64,000 bases of DNA from Halotalea alkalilenta DSM 17697 (GTDB taxonomy: Bacteria > Pseudomonadota > Gammaproteobacteria > Pseudomonadales > Halomonadaceae), in the NCBI RefSeq assembly GCF_000621205.1, contig NZ_KK211226.1, positions 324,722 through 388,721 on the forward strand. The letters are read 5' to 3'. Made by a program: the position numbers and the translations under genes. This document shows, in pieces, positions 1 to 10,767 of this stretch. How positions within the stretch are numbered: position 1 is the stretch's first letter; each line of letters starts with the position of its first letter. A model generated the notes under the pieces. It did not search any database. It saw nothing but the letters and a program-made list of their open reading frames with translations, and had not been told where the DNA came from.

Positions 1-594
1 GACGGCGAAGTGCAGCTTGTTCTGGATAAAGCGGAAGAACTGGGTGGTTTCCGGCAGCGTGGGCGAATAGTCCGCTGCCATCGAAAATATCTCGCGCACT
101 CGCAGGTACATCCGGCGTTCGCTGGCCCGGATGTCGCGGATACGTTCGAGCAGCTCGTCGAAACGGTCGGAAACGGCGGAACCGGCGACGGGCGGATTCT
201 TCAGGCGTTCGTCGTCCAGCGTGAAGCCCTTGACCAGGTACTCAGCCAGGCGCTCCGTAGCCCAGCGGCGGAATTGGGTGCCGCGTGGCGAGCGCACCCG
301 GTAGCCGACCGCCAGAATCGCCTCCAGGCTGTAGTAGGCCACCCGGTAGTTCTTGCCGTCAGAGGCAGTTGTCAACCATTGGTTGACAACTGCCTCGGGC
401 CGCAGCTCCCCCTCGGCAAAGATCGCCTTCAGGTGTTTGGCAACGTTCTGCTTGCTGGTCTGGAACAGCTCGGCCATGCCCGCCTGCGGCAGCCACAGTG
501 TATCGGCCACGAAGCGGCATTCGACGCGGGTTCGCCCGTCCTCGGTCTCGTAGAGTAGGAATTCGCCGGGCAGAGGCTGAAGTTGGTCGGTCAT
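1..594 (-). CDS. rhuM: RhuM family protein, C-terminus beyond the window
   Basis: An open frame runs from ATG at 594 to the left edge (198 codons, no stop), so the gene is partial at its 3-prime end. The N-terminal half has the RhuM layout: a short DNA-binding-like segment (LPQAGMAELFQTSKQNVAKH, about residues 35-54), then a TTASDGKNYRV stretch, the conserved SLEAILAVGYRVRSPRGTQF core near residues 90-110, and RRWATERLAEYLVKGFTLDD. RhuM proteins are named from Salmonella SPI-3 and often sit beside type I restriction genes or in islands; their biochemical role is not established. The gene lies 90 nt beyond the herA-like stop in the same direction. No convincing Shine-Dalgarno sequence precedes the ATG. 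A 35-bp perfect palindrome lies inside the coding region. Confidence 0.88.
   Translation of the reverse strand, partial: MTDQLQPLPGEFLLYETEDGRTRVECRFVADTLWLPQAGMAELFQTSKQNVAKHLKAIFAEGELRPEAVVNQWLTTASDGKNYRVAYYSLEAILAVGYRVRSPRGTQFRRWATERLAEYLVKGFTLDDERLKNPPVAGSAVSDRFDELLERIRDIRASERRMYLRVREIFSMAADYSPTLPETTQFFRFIQNKLHFAV
362..396. repeat. 35-bp perfect palindrome inside rhuM
   Basis: Two 17-base arms (GAGGCAGTTGTCAACCA and its exact reverse complement) flank a single central base. The palindrome is wholly within the rhuM reading frame, where it encodes AVVNQWLTTA. It would form a strong hairpin in the rhuM mRNA, or a cruciform or protein-binding site in DNA. Confidence 0.95.
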
Positions 595-684
595 GAGCAA
601 TGCACACGGGCTAGAAATTGAATGTGTTGGCCTGCATTCGTATGGAGCGCTACCTTCAAAACAGGAGATAACACCACGAGCATC

Positions 685-2478
685 CTATTTCGCGAGATCA
701 CGCGACTGGCGACGCATGTTCTCAACTGCAGCAGCCAAATCGACATCACTCTTAGGTTTGGCCCAGCGTGTCCAGAATGGAATTGTCGCGCTGCGTGGTT
801 CGTGCTTGGGTTTCGACATCTTGATTCGGGTCGGCAGCAAGGTGGCATCGCCCACCACAACGGCTTCACCCACATCCAGTGTCGGTAGTACCTCCATCAA
901 CCCTTCCAGACTTTCCGGCAAGAGCTGCTTGACGACCGACTGGTCGGTCTTGTTAGCAAGACGCAGGCTGATGATGTTGCTGCACTGGCTGAGAATGGTC
1001 GTGCTCACATCCGAAGGCCGCTGGCTGACCACCATCAGGCCAACGCCGTACTTGCGTCCTTCTTTGGCGATACGTTCGTAGTTCTCCAAAGCGCGCTTTT
1101 CCAGCGGGCCAGTGGATGCCGCGCTGCTAGGCAAGTACAGGTGCGCCTCGTCGCAAACGATCACGATGGGGTGCCGCGCATCGCCGTCTTCACCCGGACT
1201 GCTCCAGAACTGGATCTGGTAGATCAATCGCCCGACCAAGCCCACAACTACCGGCAAGATGTCGGAGGGAACCTCAGAGAAGTCGATGATCTTGATGCCG
1301 GGATTGACGCCGTCCTTGATATTGCCAGTGCCGAGCAGCTTGTTCGCCAAGACGTGCAACGCTTCGTAAGCCTCGTATTCCTCCGGCGCTTGATACATGA
1401 ACGCATAACGACGGTCGTTCATCTTGGTCTTCAAGCGGATGAGAAAGCGCGAGAGCTTGCCGTTCAATGGACCCTTTTCAGTTTTAGGCTGCCCCTTTTT
1501 CGCGCCGCTGACGTACTCCTCGCCCGTAGGAATGACCTCATCGTTTTTCTTGTCCAAAGATTCCACCAAGTCACTCAACTTGTACGGCACCGGCGTATCG
1601 ACCGTGAAGCCTTCAAGAAGCTCTGGCTTGCTAAGCGCATTGATGGCTGCGCGCTTCATCTCTACGACCGAATCCATAAGTGCGAGCGCCTGATTTGGGG
1701 CATTGTCCCCCGAACGATCCACGAAAACCGATTGCATTTCATCGTAAGTCAGCAGCCAAAAGGGCAGGAATATTGCACCATCATTCTTGGCCTTGATATC
1801 GCCGATACCTGCAATTCGGTAGTGCGAGGCGAACTTCATGCTCGAATATTCGCCATGCAGGTCGAGCACAACAATGTTCGCGTGAGGCAATAGCGCGGAC
1901 TGCTCCAGAATGGAAGCCACAGTGAAGGATTTTCCCGATCCCGTGCTGCCCAGCAGCGCAGCGTGCCGCTGGAAGAGTTTGTCTCCGTCGATGTAGGCGC
2001 TGGCCTTGCCGTCCAGCGTGTAGGTTCCAACGTTGAGCGGGGCGACCGCATCCGTCTTGGACGATGTGCTCAAGATGCCCATGAAGTCTTCGAGGGACTT
2101 CTCCTCGATGGGAAACACGGGCCGGTTGATTTCGGGCAAGATGAAAACGGCTCGCGTGAAAGTGTCCTTGCGCTGCCCGTCACGAGCGCGATAGGTGCCG
2201 ACCAGACTGATCGAGATACCGTTCTCTTCCTGAGATACGCCTGTCAGGTCGGGGATTTCTTCGCCCTCCGAGAAGGTTGGCAACTCGACTGGGTGACGCC
2301 AAACGCGCTCGATGATGCCGATCAGCCATTCGTCTCCCATCGACTGGATGGCAACCAAGCGGCCGACGCGCGCCTTTTGCAGGCGCTGCCCGTCGGTCAC
2401 CCGTACCGTGATTCGTGAGGTTTCGACGCTGCGGACTTCGCCCAAGGACTGTTCTTCGGTGAAATTGAAAATGCTCAT
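685..2478 (-). CDS. HerA-like (DUF87) ATPase of a SIR2-HerA pair
   Basis: The product is 597 aa, which fits HerA/DUF87 ATPases. It has an N-terminal HAS-barrel-like region (residues 1-130), Walker A GSTGSGKSFTV near residue 180, Walker B VIVCDEAHLYLP near 440, and a sensor-like VSQRPSDVS segment. HerA-type proteins form hexameric DNA translocases. In the SIR2-HerA (Nezha-type) defence pair, HerA assembles with SIR2 subunits into an NAD-depleting anti-phage complex. The ATG at 2478 is preceded by GGAGTGAGG and lies 7 nt after the SIR2 stop, so the two are co-transcribed behind hsdR. Assignment to the defence pair rests on family and adjacency; a DNA-processing helicase role is the alternative. 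Confidence 0.87.
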   Translation of the reverse strand: MSIFNFTEEQSLGEVRSVETSRITVRVTDGQRLQKARVGRLVAIQSMGDEWLIGIIERVWRHPVELPTFSEGEEIPDLTGVSQEENGISISLVGTYRARDGQRKDTFTRAVFILPEINRPVFPIEEKSLEDFMGILSTSSKTDAVAPLNVGTYTLDGKASAYIDGDKLFQRHAALLGSTGSGKSFTVASILEQSALLPHANIVVLDLHGEYSSMKFASHYRIAGIGDIKAKNDGAIFLPFWLLTYDEMQSVFVDRSGDNAPNQALALMDSVVEMKRAAINALSKPELLEGFTVDTPVPYKLSDLVESLDKKNDEVIPTGEEYVSGAKKGQPKTEKGPLNGKLSRFLIRLKTKMNDRRYAFMYQAPEEYEAYEALHVLANKLLGTGNIKDGVNPGIKIIDFSEVPSDILPVVVGLVGRLIYQIQFWSSPGEDGDARHPIVIVCDEAHLYLPSSAASTGPLEKRALENYERIAKEGRKYGVGLMVVSQRPSDVSTTILSQCSNIISLRLANKTDQSVVKQLLPESLEGLMEVLPTLDVGEAVVVGDATLLPTRIKMSKPKHEPRSATIPFWTRWAKPKSDVDLAAAVENMRRQSRDLAK

Positions 2479-2485
2479 CGTCGCC

Positions 2486-3571
2486 TCACTCCAAGAATTT
2501 TTTCAGGAAATCATCAAGCTGCCAGAGCGGCTCCGGGGATTGCAGCGTTTGCCCATTCCAGTGACAAACCGCCCCGTCACCCGACTTGAACAGGGCGATC
2601 AGATGGGAGTGGTCGCTGAGCAGTTGCTCGATGTTCGGAGTCGCATCGCGCGTGACGATGATGACGGGCATTCCAGCCGCCAATCGGCGCTTGATGACAC
2701 CTTGCAAATGGTCGTCATTGAATCCGAAGCCAATGCACAACAAGGCTTCAGCCTTGGTGAGCACCTCATTCATCTCGGCACGCATGGCATCGAACAGCGT
2801 GTTGACCAATGTGTCCTGATACTTCGCCGGGCCGGGCACGACAATGGCTCGCCCTGCGATGGACACGTCGTTGAGGGCTTCCACCGGCCCATCATCGGTT
2901 GTCAGCCAACTGATCGAGCCATGCGGCTTGTACAGGCGAACAGTTTTACAGAGGCGGTGATCGACCTGCTGCTGGCGTTTTTCAGCCACCAGAACACGGC
3001 TGTATTGCGTCTGGAAAAGCGGGCGAGGTCGCGGCTTGCGCCGACGGAACCCCGTGAAACCCGTGTCCAGTGGAAGCTCCGCCAGATCGCAGAACAACTC
3101 CAGCAAAGTGTCGTAGTTGGTCGTGATGACGTGTATGCTTTCCGCGTTCTGTGGCGAACCGTTGAACAAGCGGTTCAGGAGACGTGATGGCGCATGACCG
3201 CCTGCGACCTTTTCACCCAGAATCCTCCCCTCTGCGGCGATGGCCTTATCCAGAATCAGCTTCGCCGTTTCTCCGCGTATGGCTGAAACGATTTCTCCCC
3301 ATTCCGCCATACCAAGTGGAATGCCATTCAGGCCCGCTTCCAGATTTTCCTTTATGGCCTCGACTGATTGTGCCCAAGCATTTTTTGCCCCTTCGGTGGT
3401 CAGTGCATCGTGAACGGCTGTTGCCAAGTGTTCCGCCAAAGCGCCCATACCGGGAAGACCGTAGCCGCAGGAAAAGCCAGAGCCGATAAGCAGCACCGGA
3501 GTTTTGCGGAAAACTCCTTGAATATCCGCGAAGAGATCATCCGGCAGTTCGGCGGCGGTCATATCAGTCAT
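2486..3571 (-). CDS. SIR2-like NADase of a SIR2-HerA pair
   Basis: This 361-aa SIR2-like protein has a Rossmann nucleotide-binding motif (LLIGSGFSCGYGLPGMGAL, residues 28-46), ITTNYDTLLELF (the Asn-containing NAD/ribose motif) near residue 150, and KPHGSISW with the family catalytic histidine near 215. A late CIGFGFNDDHLQ segment is typical of prokaryotic SIR2_2 proteins. These usually act as NAD glycohydrolases in defence systems rather than as deacetylases. It starts 2 nt after the hsdR stop and is followed 7 nt later by the HerA-like ATPase, so it is the fourth cistron of the hsd operon. NAD hydrolysis is inferred from the family. Confidence 0.87.
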   Translation of the reverse strand: MTDMTAAELPDDLFADIQGVFRKTPVLLIGSGFSCGYGLPGMGALAEHLATAVHDALTTEGAKNAWAQSVEAIKENLEAGLNGIPLGMAEWGEIVSAIRGETAKLILDKAIAAEGRILGEKVAGGHAPSRLLNRLFNGSPQNAESIHVITTNYDTLLELFCDLAELPLDTGFTGFRRRKPRPRPLFQTQYSRVLVAEKRQQQVDHRLCKTVRLYKPHGSISWLTTDDGPVEALNDVSIAGRAIVVPGPAKYQDTLVNTLFDAMRAEMNEVLTKAEALLCIGFGFNDDHLQGVIKRRLAAGMPVIIVTRDATPNIEQLLSDHSHLIALFKSGDGAVCHWNGQTLQSPEPLWQLDDFLKKFLE

Positions 3572-3573
3572 GG

Positions 3574-6500
3574 TCAGGCCAACCCGAAATAACGCTCGAA
3601 GAACGCCGCCAGCTTCTCCAGCACCGTCTGCTTCTTCGCTGAATGGTTATTGTTCTTGGAGAACCGCGAGACGGGCGGAAGAATCTTTGTGATCGCCGTG
3701 CCTGTGGTCGGAATACCGCCGTCGCGGAAGGCGTTGTCCACGAACGTCTTCGTCTCGTCCGGGTTTAGACCTTCGTCGGCAATGATGCGGTCAAGCTCCT
3801 CGACCTTTCTCCTGGCGACGAACGCCTGCCATTCCGCATCCACCTGGGCTTTCGGGGAAACCGAATCCACGAACGCTTCGATGAGGTCTTTCTTGTTGCG
3901 CAGGGACGGGCTGGAATTGATCGCGCGCTCGATGGTCGCGCGGATTTCCTTGTCCTGACCGGTGCCCTTGGCCTTGATGTAGCGCTCGACAAGCATCAGG
4001 ATGTAATCGACGTTGATCTCGACCTGTTTGATCAGTTCGATCTCGAACACCACGTCGTCGTTGATCGATTCCTTCTCGGCTTCGGAAGTGCTGCGGAACT
4101 CGGCGTACAGGTTCAAGTACAGGCTCTGATAGTCCTGAAAATCGCGGTCGCTCAAGATTTCGTTGCCCGCGAAGTCATCGAAGGCAGTCAGGATGTTCTT
4201 CAGCCGCAGGATTGAACCGAACAGCTTGATGAACGCCTTCTGCGCCGCTTCGCCCGTGATGGCCAGGCCCAGCGGAAACAGCGCCACCAATTCGGCGACC
4301 TTCTTCTGGTATTCGGTGTAGTAGTCCGCATAGGGCTTCAGCAACACGATGCCCTTGGCATCCTTGTTGCCGAACAGCGCCAGTGCGTCGTTGGTCGCCT
4401 GCTCCAGATCTCGGAAGGAAACGATGTTGCCGTAGGTCTTGACTGAATTGAGGATGCGGTTGGTGCGCGAATACGCCTGGATCAACCCGTGCGCCCGCAG
4501 GTTCTTGTCCGCCCACAGGGTGTTGAGCGTGGTGGCGTCGAAGCCGGTCAAGAACATGTTGACCACGATCACGAGGTCAAGCTCGCGGTTTTTCAGGCGC
4601 TGTGACAAATCCTTGTAGTAGTTCTCGAACTTGCCGTTCGAGGTATCGAAGCTGGTGGCGAACAGATCGTTGTAGTCGCGGATGGCGGCATCGAGGAAAT
4701 CGCGCGAGCTTTGATCCAGTCCGTCGGTCTCGAACGCCTCTTCATCCAGCAAGCCGTCTTCGCTGCCTTCGTTGGCGGCAAAGCTGTAGATCAGGCCGAT
4801 CTTGAGCCGCTGGGCCGGTGGCACATCCTTCTGCTGCTGCGCGAACTCGGTGTAGTAGCGTTTAGCTGCGTCGATGGACGCGGTGGCGAACAGCGAATTG
4901 AACCCGGCCAGTCGCTTGCCGCCGTGCCGGTAGCTGGCGCTGCGCTTGGTTTTCTGGTCGAAGTGCTCGCGTATGTAGCTGACGATCTGCTTGATGCGTT
5001 CCGGCGCGAGCAAGGCCCGTTCGGTATCGATGGCCGGAACCTTCTTGTCGCGGATAGCCGCCGCTGCCTTGATGGTGTTGATGTAGTCGATTCGGAACGG
5101 CAGCACGTTCTTGTCGTTGATGGCATCGACGATGGTGTAGGTGTGCAGCTTGTCGCCGAACGCTTGTTCCGTGGTGCGCAGCTTCGGATTGCCGCCTGTG
5201 CCTGCGTTGTCGGCGAAGATCGGTGTGCCGGTGAAACCGAACAGGTGGTGGCGCTTGAAAGTCCGGGTGATATCCGTGTGCATGTCGCCGAACTGGCTGC
5301 GGTGGCATTCGTCGAAGATCACCACCACATGCGCGTCGTAGACCGGGTGCTTTTTGTTCCTGGCGACGAAGCGGCTCAGCTTCTGGATGGTGGTGATGAT
5401 GATGCGCGCGTTCGCATCTTCCAGTTGCCTTTGCAGCACCGCCGTCGAGGTGTTGGAATTGGCCGCGCCTTTCTCGAAGCGTTCGTATTCGCGCATGGTC
5501 TGGTAGTCCAGATCCTTGCGATCCACCACAAACAGCACCTTGTCGATTTCCGGCAACCCGCGCGCCAGTTGCGCGGCCTTGAAGCTGGTCAGCGTCTTGC
5601 CGCTGCCCGTGGTGTGCCAGATGTAGCCGCCTGCCGCCACCGTGCCGAGTTGCCGGTGATTGGTCGCCGTGGCGATGCGTTGCAGCATGCGTTCGGCCGC
5701 GACGATCTGGTAGGGCCGCATCACCAGCAGCTTGCGATCCACGTCGAACACGCAATAGCGGGTGAGGATGTTCAGCAGCGCGTGCTTGGCGAAGAAGGTC
5801 TTGGTGAAGTCGGCCAGCTCGGTGATGGGCTGGTTCTTCGCATCGGCCCACCAACTGGTGAAGGCGAAGCTGTTGGACGTCTTGCCGCGTGCACGTCGGT
5901 TGCTGCGCTGCTCGGCCAGGTGGCCGTCGCGCGTGGTGTTGCTGTAATACTTGGTCAGCGTGCCGTTGCTGATGACGAACAACTGCACGTACTCGAACAG
6001 GCCGGAACCGGCCCAGAAGCTGTCGCGTTGGTAACGGTCGATCTGGTTGAACGCCTCGCGGATGTCCACGCCCCGGCGCTTCAGTTCGATGTGAACCATC
6101 GGCAGGCCGTTGACCAGCACGGTTACGTCAAAGCGGGTGGCGCGCACGCCTTCGGCTTCATACTGGTTGATGACTTGCAGGCGGTTGTTGTGGATGCTCT
6201 GCTTGTCGATCAAGTAGATGTTCTTGGTGCTTCCATCGTCGCGCTTCAAGACCTGGATGTGGTCTTCCTGAAGGCGTGCGGTTTTCTCGACGATGCCATC
6301 GTTGGCCCCGGCGATCTTCTCGCCGAAGAACTGCTGCCATTCCTTGTCGCTGAACGTAATCTTGTTCAGCGCCTCCAACTGGCGGCGCAGGTTGGCGATG
6401 AGGTCGGTCTCGCTGGTGATGCGCAGATATTCGTAAGCCTGTACCTGCAAGCGTGCGATGAAGTCGCGCTCAAGCTCTGCTTCGGGCTGGTAGCGTTCTT

Positions 6501-6597
6501 CGCGCACCTCGTTCGGGTGCACGAATTCGGCGACGACGGTGCTTTCGTTGGAAAGCGCAATCGGCTCGTAGCGGTAGGGTTTGAGGTCTTCGCTCAC
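3574..6597 (-). CDS. hsdR: Type I restriction endonuclease subunit R
   Basis: This 1007-aa HsdR is the ATP-dependent translocase and nuclease subunit. The N-terminal PD-(D/E)XK nuclease region shows [20 protein letters not shown] near residue 155-175, with the E-x-K pair. The SF2 motor has Walker [10 protein letters not shown] near residue 330, a DEAH-box variant [10 protein letters not shown] near 425, and motif [11 protein letters not shown]. The C-terminal half is the helical HsdM-docking region. The start is GTG at 6597, overlapping the stop of the second hsdS half by 4 nt. This is the third or fourth cistron of the operon. All motifs are present, so the subunit looks functional. Confidence 0.96.
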   Translation of the reverse strand: MSEDLKPYRYEPIALSNESTVVAEFVHPNEVREERYQPEAELERDFIARLQVQAYEYLRITSETDLIANLRRQLEALNKITFSDKEWQQFFGEKIAGANDGIVEKTARLQEDHIQVLKRDDGSTKNIYLIDKQSIHNNRLQVINQYEAEGVRATRFDVTVLVNGLPMVHIELKRRGVDIREAFNQIDRYQRDSFWAGSGLFEYVQLFVISNGTLTKYYSNTTRDGHLAEQRSNRRARGKTSNSFAFTSWWADAKNQPITELADFTKTFFAKHALLNILTRYCVFDVDRKLLVMRPYQIVAAERMLQRIATATNHRQLGTVAAGGYIWHTTGSGKTLTSFKAAQLARGLPEIDKVLFVVDRKDLDYQTMREYERFEKGAANSNTSTAVLQRQLEDANARIIITTIQKLSRFVARNKKHPVYDAHVVVIFDECHRSQFGDMHTDITRTFKRHHLFGFTGTPIFADNAGTGGNPKLRTTEQAFGDKLHTYTIVDAINDKNVLPFRIDYINTIKAAAAIRDKKVPAIDTERALLAPERIKQIVSYIREHFDQKTKRSASYRHGGKRLAGFNSLFATASIDAAKRYYTEFAQQQKDVPPAQRLKIGLIYSFAANEGSEDGLLDEEAFETDGLDQSSRDFLDAAIRDYNDLFATSFDTSNGKFENYYKDLSQRLKNRELDLVIVVNMFLTGFDATTLNTLWADKNLRAHGLIQAYSRTNRILNSVKTYGNIVSFRDLEQATNDALALFGNKDAKGIVLLKPYADYYTEYQKKVAELVALFPLGLAITGEAAQKAFIKLFGSILRLKNILTAFDDFAGNEILSDRDFQDYQSLYLNLYAEFRSTSEAEKESINDDVVFEIELIKQVEINVDYILMLVERYIKAKGTGQDKEIRATIERAINSSPSLRNKKDLIEAFVDSVSPKAQVDAEWQAFVARRKVEELDRIIADEGLNPDETKTFVDNAFRDGGIPTTGTAITKILPPVSRFSKNNNHSAKKQTVLEKLAAFFERYFGLA

Positions 6598-7181
6598 GCG
6601 ACCTCCCTGAAGGTTAGCAGGCGGTCGCGGTAGTGTTCGTACTGCCGGCGGCGGGCCTTGATTTCGGCGGGCAGGCCGATAGAAAGATCGTTTACCAGTG
6701 TGTCGAACTTGTCGAGAATGGAAACAATACGCTCCTGTTCTTCAAGGGGCGGAATAGGAATACGGATTTTCGAGAATCCGTCAATTAGAAGCGTGTTGAC
6801 CTTTGTGCGCGCCACATACTTGGCTTTCTCTGCGATGAACGAAGTCGTCTGCATGCAGTAGGAGACGAACTTCGGATTCATCGAATGGCGGAAGGCGTAG
6901 CAGTGGTCGTGGATGGCAACTTCTTCATCGCCAAGCCAGGCTACCGCTTTGCCGACATCTTCGACGGTTTCGCCGACATCAGTGATGACAACATCGCCGG
7001 GCTTTGCGTAGCGCAAGGTGTCCGCCATATCCGAACGGACTTGCGAGATGACGCGATCAGTCCATACGCCGTATTGCGTGTAAATTTCGCCGTAGTGGAT
7101 GACGCTGATTCCGTCGCCCACATAATCCGCTTTCGTGAAGCGACGACCGCGAATGAATTGGCCTATTTCATTCAGCATCAT
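6594..7181 (-). CDS. hsdS: Type I specificity subunit, downstream half (TRD2), out of frame
   Basis: This 195-aa frame carries one target-recognition domain and a conserved coiled-coil segment: [19 protein letters not shown] near residue 125, then the [17 protein letters not shown] tail. It lacks the N-terminal part expected of an HsdS. The frame is open upstream of ATG 7181 through the GCAA tract, and it would be fused to the upstream hsdS half if the tract had 12 or 9 copies instead of 11. AAGGTGG lies directly before the ATG-ATG pair, so a separate half-protein could be made weakly. Reading: the 3-prime half of a phase-variable hsdS, currently in the split state. Confidence 0.85.
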   Translation of the reverse strand: MMLNEIGQFIRGRRFTKADYVGDGISVIHYGEIYTQYGVWTDRVISQVRSDMADTLRYAKPGDVVITDVGETVEDVGKAVAWLGDEEVAIHDHCYAFRHSMNPKFVSYCMQTTSFIAEKAKYVARTKVNTLLIDGFSKIRIPIPPLEEQERIVSILDKFDTLVNDLSIGLPAEIKARRRQYEHYRDRLLTFREVA

Positions 7182-7186
7182 CCACC

Positions 7187-7866
<680 letters not shown>

Positions 7867-7870
<4 letters not shown>

Positions 7871-9435
7871 GCCTCGTCTCCTTCCAGTTCGGCAACGATG
7901 GCATCAATCTGCGTCCGCAGTTCAGCTTGTCTTGTCACGATGCGGACGATCTTGGTGTTGAGCGCCTTGATATCCACCGTTACATCGTTGTTCGGCTGCT
8001 CGACATACGATGAGACAGAGACGTTGTAGTCATTTGCCACAATGTTAGCGTTATCGACCAATCGAGCGAAGTGCGCCACGTCCTTACGAGCAGTGAAGGC
8101 ATCAAGCACCTTCTGCTGGTTGGTATCCGTCAGCTTGTTCTTGTTGCCGCTACGCATGAACTCGGCGGACGCATCAATGAACAGCGTGGCGTTGTCGCGC
8201 TTGGATTTCTTCAGCACGATGATGCAAGTGGCAATCGTGGTGCCGAAAAACAGGTCGGGCGGCAATTGGATGACGGTATCGACGTAGTTGTTGTCGATCA
8301 GGTACTGGCGGATTTTTCGCTCCGCACCGCCGCGATAGAGCACACCGGGAAACTCGACGATGGCCGCCGTGCCGCTGGTCGCCAGCCACGACAGAATGTG
8401 CATGGTGAAGGCAAGGTCGGCCTTGCTCTTGGGCGCGAGTACGCCCGCAGGCGCGAAGCGTGGGTCGTTGATGAGCAGCGGATTGCTGTCGCCCGCCCAC
8501 TTGATGGAATACGGTGGATTGGAAACGATGGCCTCGAACGGCTCGTCGTCCCAGTGTGCGGGGTCGGTGAGCGTGTCGCCGTGCGCGATGTCGAACTTCT
8601 CGTAGTTCACGTCGTGCAGGAACATGTTGATGCGGCACAGGTTGTAAGTGGTCAGGTTGATCTCCTGCCCATAGAAGCCTTGCCGCACCTTGTCCTGCCC
8701 CAGAACCTTGGCGAACTTGAGCAGCAGCGAACCCGACCCGCAGGCCGGGTCGTACACCTTGTTGACCTCGGTCTTGCCGCTGACGGCGATGCGCGCCAGC
8801 AGTTCAGAGACTTCCTGCGGCGTGTAGAACTCGCCGCCGGATTTGCCGGCGGTCGAGGCGTACATCTGCATCAGGTATTCGTAGGCATCGCCGAACAGGT
8901 CGATGGTGTTGTCGGTGAAGCTGCCGAGCGGCAGGTCGCCGATGGCATCGAGCAGCTTCGCCAGTTTTTCGTTGCGCCTGGCGACCGTGGGGCCGAGCTT
9001 GCTGCTGTTGACGTCCAGGTCGTCGAACAGGCCCTTGAAATCGTCCTCGCTGTCCACGCCGATGGCCGAGCCCTCGATGTCCTTGAACACGCGGGACAGG
9101 GTCTCATTGAGGTTGGTGTCGTGCCGTGCCTGTTCGCGCACGTTGGCGAACAGGTGCGAGGGCAGGATGTAGAAGCCTTTTTCCTTTACCGTTTCGGTGC
9201 GGCCCTGTTCGGCGTCGGCGTCGGACAGGGCGGCGTAGTCGAAGTCGTTCTCTCCGGCGCGATGAGCTTCATCGTTCAGGTAGGCGATGAGGTTCTCCGA
9301 GATGAAGCGGTAGAACAACATGCCCAGCACATAGCTCTTGAAGTCCCAGCCGTCCACGCTGCCGCGCAGATCGTTGGCGATTCGCCAGATGGTTTTGTGC
9401 AGCTCCGCCCGCTCGGCTTCTTTGTTGTTGTTCAC
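7867..9435 (-). CDS. hsdM: Type I DNA methyltransferase subunit M
   Basis: The product is 522 aa from GTG at 9435. I chose this start because GAAGG lies 7 nt upstream and the protein then begins with the family-typical NNNKEAERAELHKTIW; a TTG at 9453 would add six residues. It has an N-terminal HsdM_N helical domain (RIANDLRGSVDGW), the SAM-binding motif I DPACGSGSLLLKF near residue 230, and the catalytic motif IV NPPYSIKW near 305, which indicates N6-adenine methylation. The C-terminal helices would pack against HsdS. It is the first enzyme gene of the operon and starts 10 nt after the winged-helix regulator. It looks intact. Confidence 0.96.
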
Positions 9436-9445
9436 GTCCGAACCT

Positions 9446-9769
9446 TCAATCAATCAGAATCTTGAAACTGGTCGCCAGCGCCTCCGGCTCCACGCCATGT
9501 GCGTCACGCTTTAGTCTGACCAGGCCGTAGCCTTCCATCATCCGCAGCGAGCGCGACAGGTTGGACACGCGCCGACCGGTGAGCGCTGCCAGCGCCGTCA
9601 GCGACTTGGGCTGCTGGTCGCGGATCACGCGCAGCAAGGCCCGGTTGTCCTCGGACAGCACCGCCGCCATCGTCGCCATCGACGGAAACCAGACCGAGGG
9701 CTGACCAGGGCCGTCAGCAGAATGGCTCTGATCCTCGGGTCGGCGTATGCCGACGGTGCAACGCTTCAT
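9446..9769 (-). CDS. Small winged-helix regulator (HVO_A0114/MarR-like)
   Basis: A 107-aa protein with a C-terminal winged helix: RALLRVIRDQQPKSLTALAA, then a recognition-helix-like GRRVSNLSRSLRMMEGYGL and a wing VRLKRDAHGVEPEAL. The pattern matches small HVO_A0114-type DNA-binding proteins, often found beside toxin or restriction genes. The ATG at 9769 was chosen; an internal ATG (MATMAAV, residue 31) is possible. Its stop lies 10 nt before hsdM, so it probably heads the operon and may act as a controller-type regulator. Regulation of hsd is an inference from position. Confidence 0.75.
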   Translation of the reverse strand: MKRCTVGIRRPEDQSHSADGPGQPSVWFPSMATMAAVLSEDNRALLRVIRDQQPKSLTALAALTGRRVSNLSRSLRMMEGYGLVRLKRDAHGVEPEALATSFKILID

Positions 9770-9903
9770 CTTGGGCAGGATGGCGAAAGAAAGATGTATG
9801 GCAGTTTATCAGGCTGACATAAGGAAAGAGAGGCTTGGTGCATCACATTTCGTGGCTTTCGTGCCGGGCAGCACATTGATCGCTGTACCGGTTGCCGACT
9901 GCA

Positions 9904-10767
9904 CTATCTGCCGAGATAGGTGGCGGTGATCTGAATCCGCTCGTGCCCCAATTCGCGGCTGATGGTCTGACGAGCATGGCCGTCTTCCACGCGCCGCGTT
10001 GGACTGAGCCCACCGACTGAAGGCCCACCTGCCGCAGGTGCTTTCCGCCCGGTCAGTGCCTCATACCGCATCTGCGCATACCGATGCCGCAGCCCGTGCA
10101 TGTTGCTCAGACCCGCCGCCTTGCATTGCCCGTCGTAAACGTGCCGCTGCTGGATGTAGGTCTTGTTCGCAGGGATCAGCGAACCCAACCCTGCCAGCCG
10201 GTGTGCTTCGTCCAGCACCGTCCGCTGCTCCGGCGTCGTGATCGGCACCGTCCGGTCGCGCCCGCCCTTGGCCCATGATCCTTTGATGGCGATGTGGTCG
10301 CCACGGTCGGCATAACGGGGTTGGAACTTGATGGACTCCTCCCGTCGCAGACCAAAGGTCGCTTGTAAGCGCAGGCTCATGCGGACGTGTGGATCGGTGA
10401 TTCTGTCCAGCCCATCGCCCAATTCCTTGGCCTTGCTTTCGTTGGTCACATAGCGGCGGTCAGGGATGCCCAGCCTGGTGTTGTCCGCTGGCAGGATGCC
10501 TGCCTTGCCGACCTTCTCTGCCCACCAGCGCAGATGCGCCATGCGGTTCTTGATCGTGCCCGCCGACAAGCCTTCGGCTTGCCAGCGCTGCAACAGCGCT
10601 TCGACATGCTTGACCTTGAGCGAGGTGGCCCGCATCTGGCAAAAGCCCGCCTCGCGCAGTTGGCGGGCGGCCAGGGTCAGCGACCGTTGCCGGTCAGCCT
10701 GGGTGGCGTGGCTGCCGTCGCGGTTGCGCAGGCAGAGCTGGCGCAGGGTATAGGTCAGGTCGTCCAT
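9904..10767 (-). CDS. Tyrosine recombinase / integrase-domain protein
   Basis: This 287-aa protein (start MDDLTYTLRQL) has an N-terminal SAM-like core-binding region (GTIKNRMAHLRWWAEKVGKA) and a catalytic domain with the tyrosine-recombinase residues: Arg in ATFGLRREESIKF, the HGLRHRYAQMRYEAL box (HxxR), and a terminal LGHERIQITATYLGR with the nucleophile Tyr. It fits the integrase_1 group common in conjugative elements of Proteobacteria. It lies between the defence operon and the STY4528-type gene, all read leftwards. It could drive excision of the island or be a housekeeping resolvase of a degraded element. No flanking att duplication was found in the window. Confidence 0.85.
   Translation of the reverse strand: MDDLTYTLRQLCLRNRDGSHATQADRQRSLTLAARQLREAGFCQMRATSLKVKHVEALLQRWQAEGLSAGTIKNRMAHLRWWAEKVGKAGILPADNTRLGIPDRRYVTNESKAKELGDGLDRITDPHVRMSLRLQATFGLRREESIKFQPRYADRGDHIAIKGSWAKGGRDRTVPITTPEQRTVLDEAHRLAGLGSLIPANKTYIQQRHVYDGQCKAAGLSNMHGLRHRYAQMRYEALTGRKAPAAGGPSVGGLSPTRRVEDGHARQTISRELGHERIQITATYLGR

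Noticed and set aside
4711-6633. 640-codon open frame on the plus strand opposite hsdR
   Set aside because: It is the antisense of a clear HsdR gene with all motifs; composition is His/Val/Asp-rich and has no family pattern.
8071-9465. 464-codon plus-strand frame opposite hsdM
   Set aside because: Antisense of an intact HsdM; no credible start or domain.
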